Source: Plumapathes pennacea (Eukaryota > Cnidaria > Anthozoa > Antipatharia > Myriopathidae). Taken from it: a DNA stretch of 64,000 nt. Shown one piece after another: positions 12,072 to 22,200 of this stretch. Each line of letters begins with the position of its first letter. The stretch's first letter is position 1. The DNA lies in NCBI GenBank assembly GCA_964036295.1, contig OZ038467.1:11743670-11807669 (forward strand), read 5' to 3'. The notes under the pieces were generated by a model that worked only from the letters and a program-made list of their open reading frames with translations, ran no database searches and was not told the DNA's origin. Both the position numbers and the translations under genes were made by a program.

Positions 12072-14100
12072 GGATTAAGACTTGACCTAAATATTACGCG
12101 CAACGGGCACTAAAACTCGGCCGCAGAGTATTTGAATACAATTGTAAAATAATGATACCTATACTGAGCTACAAATCTCCCCGAGCATGAAACCAAACTT
12201 CTAATTATACGGGTTTCGAACTTAGAAATTCTGATCGCCAAGTTTCAAAACCTAACGTGTTTGATTCTTGAGGTTGTTTCCGTCTTTCAGGCTTTTTCGT
12301 TAGGTACCGAACTTTAGCTCATTTATCATTTCGAATTGCCTGACCTAGAACATAACTCTGAAATATCGTTGTATCGTATTAAGTGCAAATCCTGTCACAG
12401 TTGACTCTGTTAACTCTGGACTTGTTATGGCGTTGAAAGAAGTCTTTTCAGATTTTGATATCGTACATAATAAAATACACCTAAAGATCTTGACTTGGTT
12501 TTCCAAAAAGGTTGATGATCAATCTTCTCAAAACCACTACATTTAATTGCTATGACACTGAAGAGTGTTAAAGTGTTGTCAAAGTTGAGCATTTTTTCAA
12601 CCATTTGGGCTTTACAAAAGTTCGGCGAGAAATGTAAATAGTATTAAAACTCTCTGAATCACGACTTTCAGGCAGTTTCTAAAAATATCCATTGGTTTTG
12701 AAGTTGCTCATGTGAAGACTGTAACACTTACGTTCTTATCGGGCTTTGAAGAACTGGGTCCTGGCTGCAATTTCAAAATGTCAATGTATATCAGTTGCTG
12801 CCTGTTTTCTTTCCATAGTCTCAAAGCCAATCTCACCGCTACGACGTTGTGCTGCAAGCGAAGGAAAATGTGTACTCAGTAACCGTGTCCCGATTACCCC
12901 TTGACTGCCCCAAAATTCGAGGTTTGCTGTCGAACATGCTGCGAACTAAAAATACGCCCCGCAAAATGCATCTTCACTCCAAATTGTTATCCACTATTAT
13001 TAAGTATACTTCAGGGCCCCTACATGTGCCCAAAAGAACAATCCGTTGTGAGCCTATTTCAATTCTCAAATACTCTGGAAATCACATCAACAACCCTCAC
13101 TCCCAAGAGTGACCAACTGCAATTTTTCTTCTTTAGTTTCTCACCAGTAATAACATCATACAGAAAGGAGAACATGGGTTTTAAAACTTTCTCAGGTGAA
13201 AGATGACTGAAATATCAATTCTCGTTACATCACTCTAACAGTCCTAAAAGATTGGGAGAATCTGTATTTTGAGTTTGGGAGTGGTAACTCTATCCAGAGC
13301 AAACCAGACAACTGTCTACCGGGGAAAGCCCGTTGCGTTTCTTGTTCAGCAAATAATGCTATATACTCAGTCATACTAACCCTGTGCCTCCCAACACCCC
13401 CCCCCCCCCCCCCCCCACCCCACCCCTTGAATGTCGGAAGCAAACAACTAACACATATCTAAGTACAGTCAAACCCCTGAAACTTGAAAAATACGAACAG
13501 TTCTCTTGGTCCAGGCAAAATTCGCATACAACTTCTAATTAAATAACCTCAATAATACGGACAAAAGACACTAAAACTCGGCTGCAGAGAGTTTGTTGAT
13601 AACAATGCTGAAATAGAAATCTCCCCGAGTGTTATGAAACCAAAATCTTAAAGTGGGTTTCAGGGGCGTAGCGTGCGATTTTGTAACTGTACGCACAAAG
13701 GGACTATTTGAGCGCCGGAGGCGCTCCTCGCTAGGGGGTCTGGGGGCTTGCTTCCCCAGAAAATTTTCAAATTTTTCCTCTCCTTCACAGTTAAAGATTT
13801 ACTAACGTCTGGTGGGGCTGACACTGAGGGGGGAATACGTGACGCGTTTTTTCGCGTAACGTACACTATAATACGAAAAAATATATGAAATCAATTCAAA
13901 TAAGCCAATTTAATGATAAAAACGTCTTCAGGCAATAGAAAATTATATTTTTGTCAGATTAAAAAAAAAATCTCAGATTTCAACTGTACGCCCGTGCGTA
14001 CGTGCGTATATGGTAGCTACGCCCCTGGGTTTCGAACTTCGAAGCTCTGATCTCGGAGTGTTGAATCCCGTCATATTTGATTTTTGGCTGAAGATCTTTA
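10892..14100. repeat. direct duplication of about 1-4050
   Basis: Base 1 aligns to 10892, and similarity runs through the satellite end (2132/12071), the flank and the C run. Differences are informative. The 10892 copy lacks about 950 bp of satellite (720-1670 of copy 1) and lacks the 245-bp element at 3423. It carries the 365-bp element at 13662 that copy 1 lacks. Outside these events only scattered substitutions are seen. Confidence 0.9.
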
Positions 14101-14346
14101 ATACTAATATAATTGACAACAGAGTGTTGAAGTGTTGTCAAAGTTGAGCATTTTTTTAACCATTTGGGCATTACGAAAGTTCGACGAGAAATGTAAGTAG
14201 TGTCAAAACTCTCTGAATCACGACTTTCAGGCGCTTTTTTAAAAAAATCCATTGGTTTCGAAGCTGCTTATTTCGAACCGCCTGGCTATGACATAACTTC
14301 CCAATTTAGAATCTGACTACCAGTGGTCACGGAAACTGTAGTGGGG
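12072..14346. other. upstream-flank module, copy 2 (non-coding)
   Basis: Second copy of the satellite-adjacent flank. Unlike copy 1 it continues past 14100 into a stretch ('ctggctatgacataacttcc') that leads directly to a TATA box, as at the intact TPR-CHAT gene. No protein-coding gene is supported. Confidence 0.75.
13662..14026. mobile_element. hAT-like non-autonomous element
   Basis: A 365-bp insertion with inverted ends 'aggggcgtagc' and 'gctacgcccct', flanked by a 7-bp direct repeat gggtttc (13655-13661 and 14027-14033). The duplicate copy has one uninterrupted 'gagtttcgaacttcgaag' at about 3963, which is the empty site. The CAGGGGCGTAGC-type terminus is typical of hAT elements. hAT normally gives 8-bp duplications, so a 7-bp reading is slightly off and could reflect a substitution. 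No transposase is encoded. Confidence 0.85.
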
Positions 14347-14430
14347 TATAAAAAGAGTTGGATATATAGTGTGTTACTTTATCTGAAACTTGTTGACACA
14401 CGGAGTTAGATTGTCTCTCGAAATAGACGG
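14347..14430 (+). promoter_or_regulatory. orphan TPR-CHAT-type TATA promoter and 5' exon
   Basis: TATAAAA at 14347-14353, then sequence closely matching 28067-28149 of the intact TPR-CHAT locus, ending in the splice donor motif acg|gtaagt (GT at 14430-14431). No TPR coding exon follows within this locus; the homologous intron is cut at the element starting at 15143. Probably a promoter left by a lost gene copy. Whether it still fires is unknown. Confidence 0.6.
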
Positions 14431-15142
14431 TAAGTCACCAGTCGTGACTGGAGGCACTTGGTTTTATTCAGCATGTGGTCCGGAGTTGTTTCAATCAATG
14501 TTAAAACAAATTGTCAGGCAAACATAGGTTTTCTCATAACGTAGTTACCGCAAAAATCCGTAAAATGTCTTTACCTGTCTTTAAAACATATTTTGCTTCA
14601 ATTGTATATCAGTCTACTAAAATGTTTTTGCTTATGGTGGAGCATTTGCACGAGCTTAGGATTGCAGTGTGTTAGTGTTAGTATTTTTGTGGTTGAGATC
14701 AGCATACGGTGACGTTCCTGGGCTTCGCCAATTTGAAAACAAAGAGACACGAGAGGTTGATTTGTACGCTGTTTGCCTCAGATGCTTTATTAGACCGATC
14801 ATGGCATTTACAAACCCATATGCCGGATTTCAGTGAACGATTTTAGCTGAAATATTGTTGCGTTTAGCGTCGAAGGCTATGAAAATAACTGCAATCAAAT
14901 GCTTCATGGATTATATCGATTATGCCTTACCTGACATGATATATACATGACATGTTGTCCTCGCACTGTAGCTGTTTGGTAAAGTTTTCCGAAAAGATAT
15001 TGGTTTCTGTTCAGAAAGAAACAAAACTAATCCCGTTCCTGGCCTAACAAGATTACATAGTGCTCGATGGTTGTGAATACGATACCGCAACAAAACTGTG
15101 TCGCTAATAGTTTCTGAGACGAGATGAAATACCCCTGGAATG
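14431..15142. other. intron-1-like remnant of the TPR-CHAT family
   Basis: Aligns over its whole length with 28150-28880 (intron 1 of the intact gene), including 'gaggttgatttg' and 'tttctgagacgagatgaaat'. The two diverge exactly where the inverted-repeat element at 15143 begins. No coding capacity. Confidence 0.65.
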
Positions 15143-15970
15143 ATCCCCGAGCAAAGCGAAGCGAAGTAAGGGTAATAATCACGGCGCTAATGCATTAATA
15201 TCGCCTAACTTGGGGACTCCAAGCCTGTCGCCATCTCGAATTTTAACGTTCGTCTGTCAGCCAGTCAGTCAGTCTGTCTGTCTGGCGCACGACTTTAGGC
15301 GCGGTTACCCTGCATAACCAATAACAAAGGCCGCGGGATCAATCACATGTGCACTGTAGTTTTACTCGGAATTTGAGCGAAGCAATTAGATTTGAACGAT
15401 ACAACAACATATCGTAGCTGCGTTCACGAAAATGGAAAACTTGAAACACAACAGTCTTGCGAAGCTCGTCTTCAAATAAGAAGGGAACAGGCACGAGCAA
15501 GGCGAAATCGTGAAACGAGCGAACAGCGCTTAATTCGTCTCGAGAAAAGGCGACAATCCTGTTATGATCGACAGCATCATAAACAGAAGCGTGCCGAAGA
15601 AACGGCTCCGCAAAGGGAACAGCGCTTGCAAGCAAATCGGGAGCTTCAGACGCCGTTTTGTGTTAAACTCAGATACTTATTTAGAAAAGACAAGCAACAA
15701 AGGCTAGTCAGTGAAAATCGAACAATTACCGTGGCAAATATATCCTATCCCGTATAGCCTGTAACTCGATCACTTCAAGAATGTATTAAAATCTGTATGC
15801 TGATCATTTTCCATTAAGCAGCGATAGGAACTGGGGACGAGGTCGCACGACAGACTGACAGACTGACAGACGAACGTTAAATTTCGAGATGGCGACACGC
15901 TTGGAGTCTCCGAATGATCCGATACTACTGCATTAGCGTTGTGATTATTTCCCTCACTTCGTTCGGGGAT
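15143..15970. mobile_element. 828-bp element with ~110-bp imperfect terminal inverted repeats
   Basis: The left end ('atccccgagcaaagcgaagc...') and the right end ('...cacttcgttcggggat') are imperfect reverse complements over about 110 bp. Both contain 'gatggcgaca'-type and 'cttggag' blocks and end at stacked 'gtctgtctgtc' / 'gacagactgacag' tracts. The interior holds a Arg/Glu/Gln-rich ORF (15392-15757). No obvious target duplication. Superfamily not assigned. Confidence 0.7.
15392..15757 (+). pseudogene. Arg/Glu/Gln-rich coiled-coil ORF inside the TIR element
   Basis: An open frame of about 120 residues bounded upstream by TGA (15374) and containing no ATG; its first near-start codon is TTG. 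The middle holds two tandem ~25-residue units around 'RETSEQRLIRLEKRRQS' and 'EETAPQREQRLQANRE', very basic and predicted helical. This resembles the STPR-type repeats seen in several transposon-encoded DNA-binding proteins. The lack of ATG means it is either an internal exon or a decayed fragment. Function is not claimed. Confidence 0.35.
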
Positions 15971-16532
15971 TACAACAAGGCAAATGGTTTCCTATGGCCA
16001 CCTCCCCGAGAAGAAACGGTCAGTAATGAACTTTTTCTTTTTCAGAAAAAACTTGCAAAAAGATGACGTCGCGCTTAGCCATTCTATGCGAAGCAAGCAA
16101 AGAAGTACGCAGACATCTCAAACTTACTAGAAATACGATAATCGCAGATACCCCCTCACTCTGCCATTGATGGGACTTTTACTTTGGTAACTCCCAACAA
16201 GAGTAGCGGTCCGTGGGTCTTCCGTCCATTCAATTTTCGTATAAATTACAAAATCAAACATAGGTCTGCAAAGCGTACGTGAAGCTATTTGCTAGTTGAT
16301 GATAGTCTATGATAGGTAGTTCGTGTTACAACGGGGCACGAACTATCATCGAATATTATCACCGTTTGATCGGGGTTTTACACTATGTTCTACTATGCCA
16401 GCTACGTACAATGCATGACCAAACACAAATGCACAAACATGACAGTTTATTATATGATTATTTTGAGCTGATCGACATAAAAGGAGGAAAGTATAGCTTG
16501 CTAAAATATTTCAAGTCGTTCTGTAAATTTCT
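15971..16532. other. intergenic, no gene seen
   Basis: No recognisable gene. A 53-bp block starting at 16206 ('ggtccgtgggtcttccgtcc') is repeated at 21313. In the 21313 copy it joins directly to sequence that here lies about 1.37 kb further on (17627), so about 16259-17626 is either an insertion here or a deletion there. Confidence 0.6.
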
Positions 16533-17025
16533 GCGAGGTAAGCCAGACTTTGACTCGTTATAGTAGTTTCGTATTAACGTAACACACTCCAGCCAAACAA
16601 ACCTGTTTCTCGTGCTCTTCGAACGGTGGTGAAATAGATTCACAGTAAAATTTCCTGTCGACGTTTCAGTCGATTTTTCATCAGCGACAAAACCCGCTAG
16701 AGACAATTTTTGTAAACAAACAACTCAGACAAACCACAGTCGATCTGGTCATGAAATCGTGTGTCAACAAACATATCATGCGAGGTAAACCAGATTTTGA
16801 CTCGTTATAATAGTTTCGTAACGTAACACACTCCAGCCGAACAAACCTGTTTCTCGTGCTATTCGAACGGTGGTGAAAAGGATTGACAGTAAAATTTCCT
16901 GTCGATTTTTCATTAGTGACAGAATCCGCTCGAGACAATTTCATAAACAAACAACTCAGACATACCACAGTCGATCTGCATTTGCAATTATGGCATGAAA
17001 TCATGTGTCAACAAACATATCAGCG
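16533..17025. repeat. two tandem ~245-bp copies
   Basis: 'gcgaggtaagccagact' at 16533 restarts as 'gcgaggtaaaccagatt' at 16780. Both copies share 'cacactccagcc', 'gaacggtggtgaaa' and 'gtgtcaacaaacatatca' with small indels. Short ORFs on the minus strand translate the same motif twice but have no known domain. Confidence 0.85.
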
Positions 17026-17626
17026 AACGCAAAAAAACTCGGAATAAGCTTTTACCTTGCCAAAACATATGTCATGGTCACACCATACAGCTGTGTTCCT
17101 TCTTTTGTGAGCGGAGCGTATATTCGCAAATGTGTCCAGAAATGTCGCTCTAAATGTGAATCTGTGTCGCCTGTTTGCCAGATACTACGGATATGTCAGC
17201 CGGGGGCTGAAGAGGGAGCAGATTTCCACATGCAACCAAAGAATCGGCAACGCTCACAGCCGCCATTAAATAATGCCTTGAATTTCCACGTGCGAGAGAG
17301 CCAATTATATTTAGAAAACCCCTCCCTAGAGAGGTAATTTAGCTTCTGGCATTCTGTCGCAAAGTTGTAACATTAGCACGGAAACCCTTACTGGAAATCT
17401 CTCTGTGCATTCTTTGTGTTAAGTAGATAATAAAAGACAAACTTTCTCACAGGACCTGTACCACGGCGGCTTTTATATGGATAACACTTCATGCTCCTCC
17501 CCCCTCAGTAGTTTTTGCCACCTAGAGGGGGAGCATTTTAATGACCTAATGAGATGGGCCGAACGGCTGTTCAACTATCGCCCAAACGCCGACATAGAAG
17601 CTATTTGCATATTGCAAATAGCTTCA
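17026..17626. other. intergenic, no gene seen
   Basis: A 110-residue ORF (17005-17337) has no recognisable domain and no paralog in the window. Otherwise featureless, ending at the duplicated block that starts at 17627. Confidence 0.5.
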
Positions 17627-18161
17627 AAAATTGAATATTGAATATTGAAATTTCCAATTTTCATATTTTATCGTTTATGCGGCAATGAAAATTAGAAATT
17701 CCTCTTGGACTTTGCATCGATGTATATTTTCAACAATTCAAAGTTGAATTTGGTTTTCCGATTTCTCCTTTCCGATGTGTTCGAAAATCAGTAATCTAAC
17801 CACCAGTTTCCCTTTTCCATCCGCTGAAAAGCGACAAAAACGGACGCATACTTCGTATGATTCGAACGGGAAATCAATTTTCAATTTTCGTACATACGAA
17901 AATTGAAACATCGAATTTTGACAAAATTTCCCGAGGGGGAGGGTATGGCTAGTCTGTTTCGGTTGCTACAGTTTCCCGAGTGTGTGAGGGTACTTGGTTC
18001 TTCGTCTGTCAAGGGGAGGGGACACGGGATTTTCTGGACCACTCTTAGCCCAAAAATGGCGGCGCGCAAGAGGTTTATTTTGTAAAGACGACGAATTGAT
18101 GTGCAATTGCCTGAGTCTACAAAGTGTGGTAATGACTGTGGAATGGAAACGCCGAAGATTA
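17627..18161. repeat. duplicated block, copy 1
   Basis: Close match to 21362-21900 in direct orientation, sharing 'tttccaattttcatatttta', 'cgattt/ctcctttccgatg' and 'acttcgtatgattcgaac'. The part from 18094 on is also the left end of the large palindrome (18094-19393). Not coding. Confidence 0.85.
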
Positions 18162-19393
18162 TGCACCAGTCAATTGTAACCCCCATCCCCCCCCCCCCCC
18201 CCCCACCCCCACCTCGGGGAATGGTGGGGACATGGATTTTCTTTGTTGCAATAATCGACTATTCCCCCACCCCATGGGACATAGTGTGCTGACAAATCCC
18301 CCACATTGTGGGGCCAAAAATTGGCAAAATTTTACAAAAGAGGCTTTGCACAGAAAACTTCTCTCACGAACGAACCGCGTGGTCGAACTGGACGAGGCCG
18401 CATTGCATCATATTTTTGGTCAAATCTCCCACCTTGAGCCCCACCTCCGTAGGTCGGGAATCATGAAGAGAAAATCCCCCACCCCTTCGGGCTTAAACAC
18501 CTTTCAAAAACGAAAAAATGCCCCACATTGCCCCACCATTCCCCGAGGTGGGGGGGGGGGGGGGGGGGGGGGGGGGGCTGGGGGTTACAATTGACTGGTG
18601 CATTAGGCGCCGATGTGGGCTTAGTATGGCCGCCGAACGTCGTAATGACAGGTTGCTAGCTATTGGGTTTTTCTTTCTTCGTGTCTGACAGCATTTAACA
18701 AAACATTATCGTTAGCTCTCGAAAAATCAAGGAGGCTGTTCGCAGCAAAACAAGACAAAACGAACGAGCGGCGACTGCAGCGGCAACAACAAAAGGATAG
18801 GCAAAACACATTTGTTACAGTGGGTAATCTTTCGTGTGTCGTAATAGGCAATTGACTACAAGACGTGAACTGAAAACTGGAACAATTTATTTACCAAATA
18901 TGATAGAGCAGACCCTCTTTCCATTTAATTGTAATCTGGATGCATATCTCTTTCTAGATCTATAAACAGGAAGGTAACTACCAACAGGATACTGGCGGAA
19001 AGTGTATATGCGCCGAAAATTAATCTGAACTGACATATTTGGTAAATAAATTGTTCAAGTTTTCAGTTCACGTCTTGTAGTCAATTGCCTATTACGACAC
19101 ATGAAATATTGTTTTGCCTATCCTTTTGTTGTTGTTGTTGTTGTGCCGCCGCAGCCGTCGCTCGTTCGTTTTGTCTTGTTTTGCTCCGAACATCCTTGAT
19201 TTTCCGAGAGCTAACGGCGATAATATTTTGTTTAATGCTGTCGGACACGAAGAAAGAAAAACCCAATAGCTGGAAACCTGCCATTACGACATTCGGCGGC
19301 CATACTAAGCCCACATCGGCGCCTAATCTTCGGCGTTTCCATTCCACAGTCATTACCCCACTTTGTAGACTCAGGCAATCGCACATCAATTCG
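18094..19393. repeat. large imperfect palindrome
   Basis: The left arm (18094-18900, broken by the 18162-18602 insert) and the right arm (about 19030-19393) are reverse complements, sharing 'gcctgagtctacaaag', 'cgccgatgtgggctta', 'tttttctttcttcgtgtc' and 'agttcacgtcttgtagtc'. The spacer is about 130 bp. The same arm sequence appears singly at about 21806-21950 (+), 23461-23640 (+) and 23780-23972 (-), so this is a dispersed family. A short peptide reading around 'RQNERATAAAAQQQQ' is conserved between copies but stops differ. Confidence 0.8.
18162..18602. mobile_element. 441-bp TIR element with TTA target duplication
   Basis: Inverted ends 'tgcaccagtcaattgtaac' and 'gttacaattgactggtgca' flanked by TTA on both sides (18159-18161, 18603-18605). 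The related block at 21880 reads 'gaagattaggcgccgatg' without the insert, and the inverted arm near 19320 shows the same empty site. The interior starts with a C run and ends with a G run. A TTA duplication is what PIF/Harbinger elements make, but the terminus is not diagnostic. No transposase. Confidence 0.88.
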
Positions 19394-19442
19394 ATCGACT
19401 ATAAATAATCTACTATACAATTACGATCGACTATAAATAATC
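19394..19442 (+). promoter_or_regulatory. twin TATA-like boxes upstream of the LicD gene
   Basis: The 18-bp string 'gatcgactataaataatc' occurs twice (about 19393-19410 and 19425-19442), each with TATAAATA. The nearer box lies about 80 bp before the ATG at 19519, a plausible TATA position. The first copy begins exactly where the palindrome ends, so the promoter abuts repeat DNA. Assignment is from position and motif only. Confidence 0.4.
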
Positions 19443-19518
19443 CTGCTACTTCGTTGGGGGTCCAGAACAAGGAATCTGTCGCTGTTGCGCAGACGGACTA
19501 TACCGGGGTTTAGTTCGG

Positions 19519-20439
19519 ATGCGGCGCAGGCTAAGAAACCATGCGGCGCAAAGGATTCTGGGAATGCCGGCGAACATGAGGCGCCATTCGCAACACTCCA
19601 GACTTTATCGTAACGCTGGAGTTCTAATTCTTGTCGTTAGCGCGGCACTACTTTTTCTCGTGTACAGCAACTCACCACCATCGAAAATACGTCCAGTGCT
19701 ATTTGCTCCTTCCTTGCCGTTCGCCAATCTGAGTGAGTGTTACTTAGGTCGCGAGCTGCATTGTCCCGACATACGACGAAAGGGAAAGACGACGCAGCGA
19801 CAGTTCGAACTTGTGCTGACACGGATGTTGCGAGTGTTTGATTTAATTGCCAAAAAACACAAGATTCGGTATTGGCTCTACAAAGGAACTCTCCTCGGTG
19901 CAGTGCGTAATAGCGGGCATAATGTGTTTGACAATGACTTGGACATCGCGATCTTACGTGAAGACTACGAAGTGTTCATTCGCGAGGGCGCCAAGGATTT
20001 ACCAGAGGGCATGTTCCTGCAAACGGAGGATTCAGACCCTTACTGGCAAGTCGTACCTTACTCAAATATGCTCGCCAAGATAAGAGACGAGAACAGCTGC
20101 TATAAATATTGTTCTGGGCACGGTTGTGAGCATCGAAATGGTCTTATGATTGACGTGTTCGTGATCGATCGAGACGCGAAGGGATTTTTACTAGAGGTCT
20201 ACACATCAAGTGTCGCTCTATTCAGATTCTTATTCGGTCCACAGCGGAGGCCGGAAGGTGACATATTCCCGCTGACAGAGAAAGTTTTCGACGGCTATTA
20301 CTTTCCGATACCTTGCCAATGGAATCGAATCCTTGTGGAAAGATACGGGAGGGACTATATGCAAACGCCAAACAACCATAATTTCGGTTTCGAAGGCGTT
20401 GATCCGCTGGAAGCATGTTCCTCCAAGCGCGACCACTGA
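19519..20439 (+). CDS. LicD-family transferase-like type II membrane protein
   Basis: 306 residues in one exon. LicD/fukutin-type enzymes move a phosphosugar or phosphocholine group from a nucleotide donor onto a glycan; in animals the related proteins act in the Golgi. Seen: a basic N-terminus, one hydrophobic anchor at about 34-49, then a luminal region with an N-glycosylation sequon at 70 (NLS). The LicD core follows: GTLLGAVR (123-130) and the metal-binding acidic motif FDNDLDI (137-143), then MIDVFVID (210-217) and YGRDYMQTP (276-284), where family members keep a YGxDYM-type motif. Length is about normal for the small LicD proteins of invertebrates. ATG 19519 is the first in frame; Met16 and Met20 are alternatives that would keep the anchor. 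Neighbours are repeats, so context gives no pathway. Family call is firm; donor and acceptor are unknown. Confidence 0.85.
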   Translation: MRRRLRNHAAQRILGMPANMRRHSQHSRLYRNAGVLILVVSAALLFLVYSNSPPSKIRPVLFAPSLPFANLSECYLGRELHCPDIRRKGKTTQRQFELVLTRMLRVFDLIAKKHKIRYWLYKGTLLGAVRNSGHNVFDNDLDIAILREDYEVFIREGAKDLPEGMFLQTEDSDPYWQVVPYSNMLAKIRDENSCYKYCSGHGCEHRNGLMIDVFVIDRDAKGFLLEVYTSSVALFRFLFGPQRRPEGDIFPLTEKVFDGYYFPIPCQWNRILVERYGRDYMQTPNNHNFGFEGVDPLEACSSKRDH

Positions 20440-21312
20440 CGTGGTGGCCGGGATCAGCCAGTGTGTTGCAAAGATATGTCCTACGGGTCTTGCCTCTTTT
20501 GAATAGGGATTATAATTCACAAACGCTTGCTGTAGCGACTGTTTTGAGCTTATAGTCACCTGGATTATTGCTATACAAACATTCACTGAATTTTGATCTG
20601 ACCGATTCGATTCTATGGCTAAATTCAGTGATTGTCCCTCAGTGCTTTGCCGAGCACATGCGCTGTTTCCACGCGCAAAACTTAGATTCTGAAAATTTAT
20701 TATTATTATTATTGTAATAATCGCGTATTATGCAGTTCCCACGGGTATCACCGTCTTTACTCTTGAGAAATAGGCACGGATCGGTGAAAGAAAGTATACA
20801 GAAACCTGTTTTTATCCGTTCCCAGACCAGGCATCTGTGTTTGCGGAACTGATACGGGAACTGCAGATTATATGGCCGACTTTCGTTAATTTAAACCTGG
20901 CCAGAGGCTTTGATGGGGCTTCTTTCTTTGCGTTTATTAAACCTCGTTCCTCGTTCCGGGGCCTTTTCCTTTTGTTTTGAAGGTTGTAGGTCTATGTTTT
21001 TTCGTAGTAATAGGTTTCGTAGGTTTTCGTAGGTTGGCGTACATATTCTGTTATTCGGTTCCGTTATTTCGTTTTAGGCTGAACTCCCTAAACCTGCCTC
21101 CCAACAAACAAGAAAACTATCCGCAACGCACACGAAGCTGTTTTGCACAAAGGCAGGACCTTTGGCATATACAAATATTTAAATATCTCGAGCGTATCGT
21201 TCGTAATTTAAAAGTTCGCTTCCATAGAAACTTGATACGAAAACAATGAAGAAATTAAACACCACACGAGACAAAACTGCATACGGCATACAAATTATGA
21301 AGGGTGATTACC
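20440..21312. other. 3' flank of the LicD gene, no further gene seen
   Basis: Contains a short TTA microsatellite (20700-20714) and a weak inverted pair around 20732 ('gcagttcccacgggtatca') and 20850 ('tgatacgggaactgc'). The 90-residue ORF at 20977-21249 has no recognisable domain. No poly(A) signal can be assigned confidently. Confidence 0.5.
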
Positions 21313-21966
21313 GGTCCGTGGGTATTCCGTCCATTCAATTTTCGTATAAATTACAAAATCAAAAATTGAATATTGAAGTTTCCAATTTTCATATTTTATC
21401 GTTTACGCGGCAATGAAAATTAGAAATTCGTCTTGGATTTTGCATCGATGTATATTTTCAACAATCCAAAATTGAATTTGGTTTTCTGATTTCTCCTTTC
21501 CGATGTGTTCGAAAATCAGAAATCTAACCACCAGTTTCCCTTTTCCATCCGCTGAAAAGCGACAAAAACGGACGCATACTTCGTATGATTCGAACGGGAG
21601 ATCAATTTTCAATTTTCGTACATACGAAAATTGAAACATCGAATTTTGACAAAATTTCCCGAGTGGGAGGGTAAGGCTAGTCTGTTTCGCCTGCTATTTT
21701 CCCGAGTGTGTGAGGGTACTTGGCTCTTCGTTTGGGGAGGGGACACGGGATTTTCTGGACCACTCTTATCCCGAAAATGGCGGCGCGCAAGAGGTTTATT
21801 TTGTAAAGACGACGAATTGATGTGCGATTGCCTGAGTCTACAAAGTGTGGTAACGACTGTGGAATGGAAACACCGAAGATTAGGCGCCGATGTGGGCTAT
21901 GTATGGCCGCCGAACGTCGTAATGACAGGTAATAGACAGAACTCGTGCAGTTTATTTCACCTTGCT
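21313..21966. repeat. duplicated block, copy 2
   Basis: Direct repeat of 16206-16258 joined to 17627-18161 and on to 18606-18655. It lacks both the ~1.37-kb segment (16259-17626) and the 18162-18602 element. It ends in 'tttatttcaccttgctacaat', which is also found inverted at about 23812-23835, pairing it with the arm at 23780-23972. Confidence 0.85.
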
Positions 21967-22200
21967 ACAATCATGGTCAAAATTGTTGGGACGATTTCAA
22001 GTTTACCCCCTCCCCCCCATTCAATGTTGGGTAGTTGAGCATGGTTCGGCTTATAGCTGCACCACGGGCCAACATTGAATGGAGGGGAGGGGGAGGGACT
22101 TGAAAACAAGAAATATGAGACCCCCATAGGTTGTACGGATTTACACTGTGCTCCGGATGTGCGTAAGAGGAGCGTCCCAACGACTTTTGACCATGATTGT
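21967..22200. mobile_element. ~234-bp TIR element
   Basis: Ends 'acaatcatggtcaaaa' and 'ttttgaccatgattgt' are inverted, extended by 'gttgggacg' / 'cgtcccaac'. An inner hairpin 'ccattcaatgttgg' / 'ccaacattgaatgg' lies near 22018 and 22069. Non-coding; target duplication not clear. Confidence 0.7.

Noticed and set aside
17005..17337. 110-residue ORF
   Set aside because: No homology signal, no promoter, no conserved copy; could be chance.
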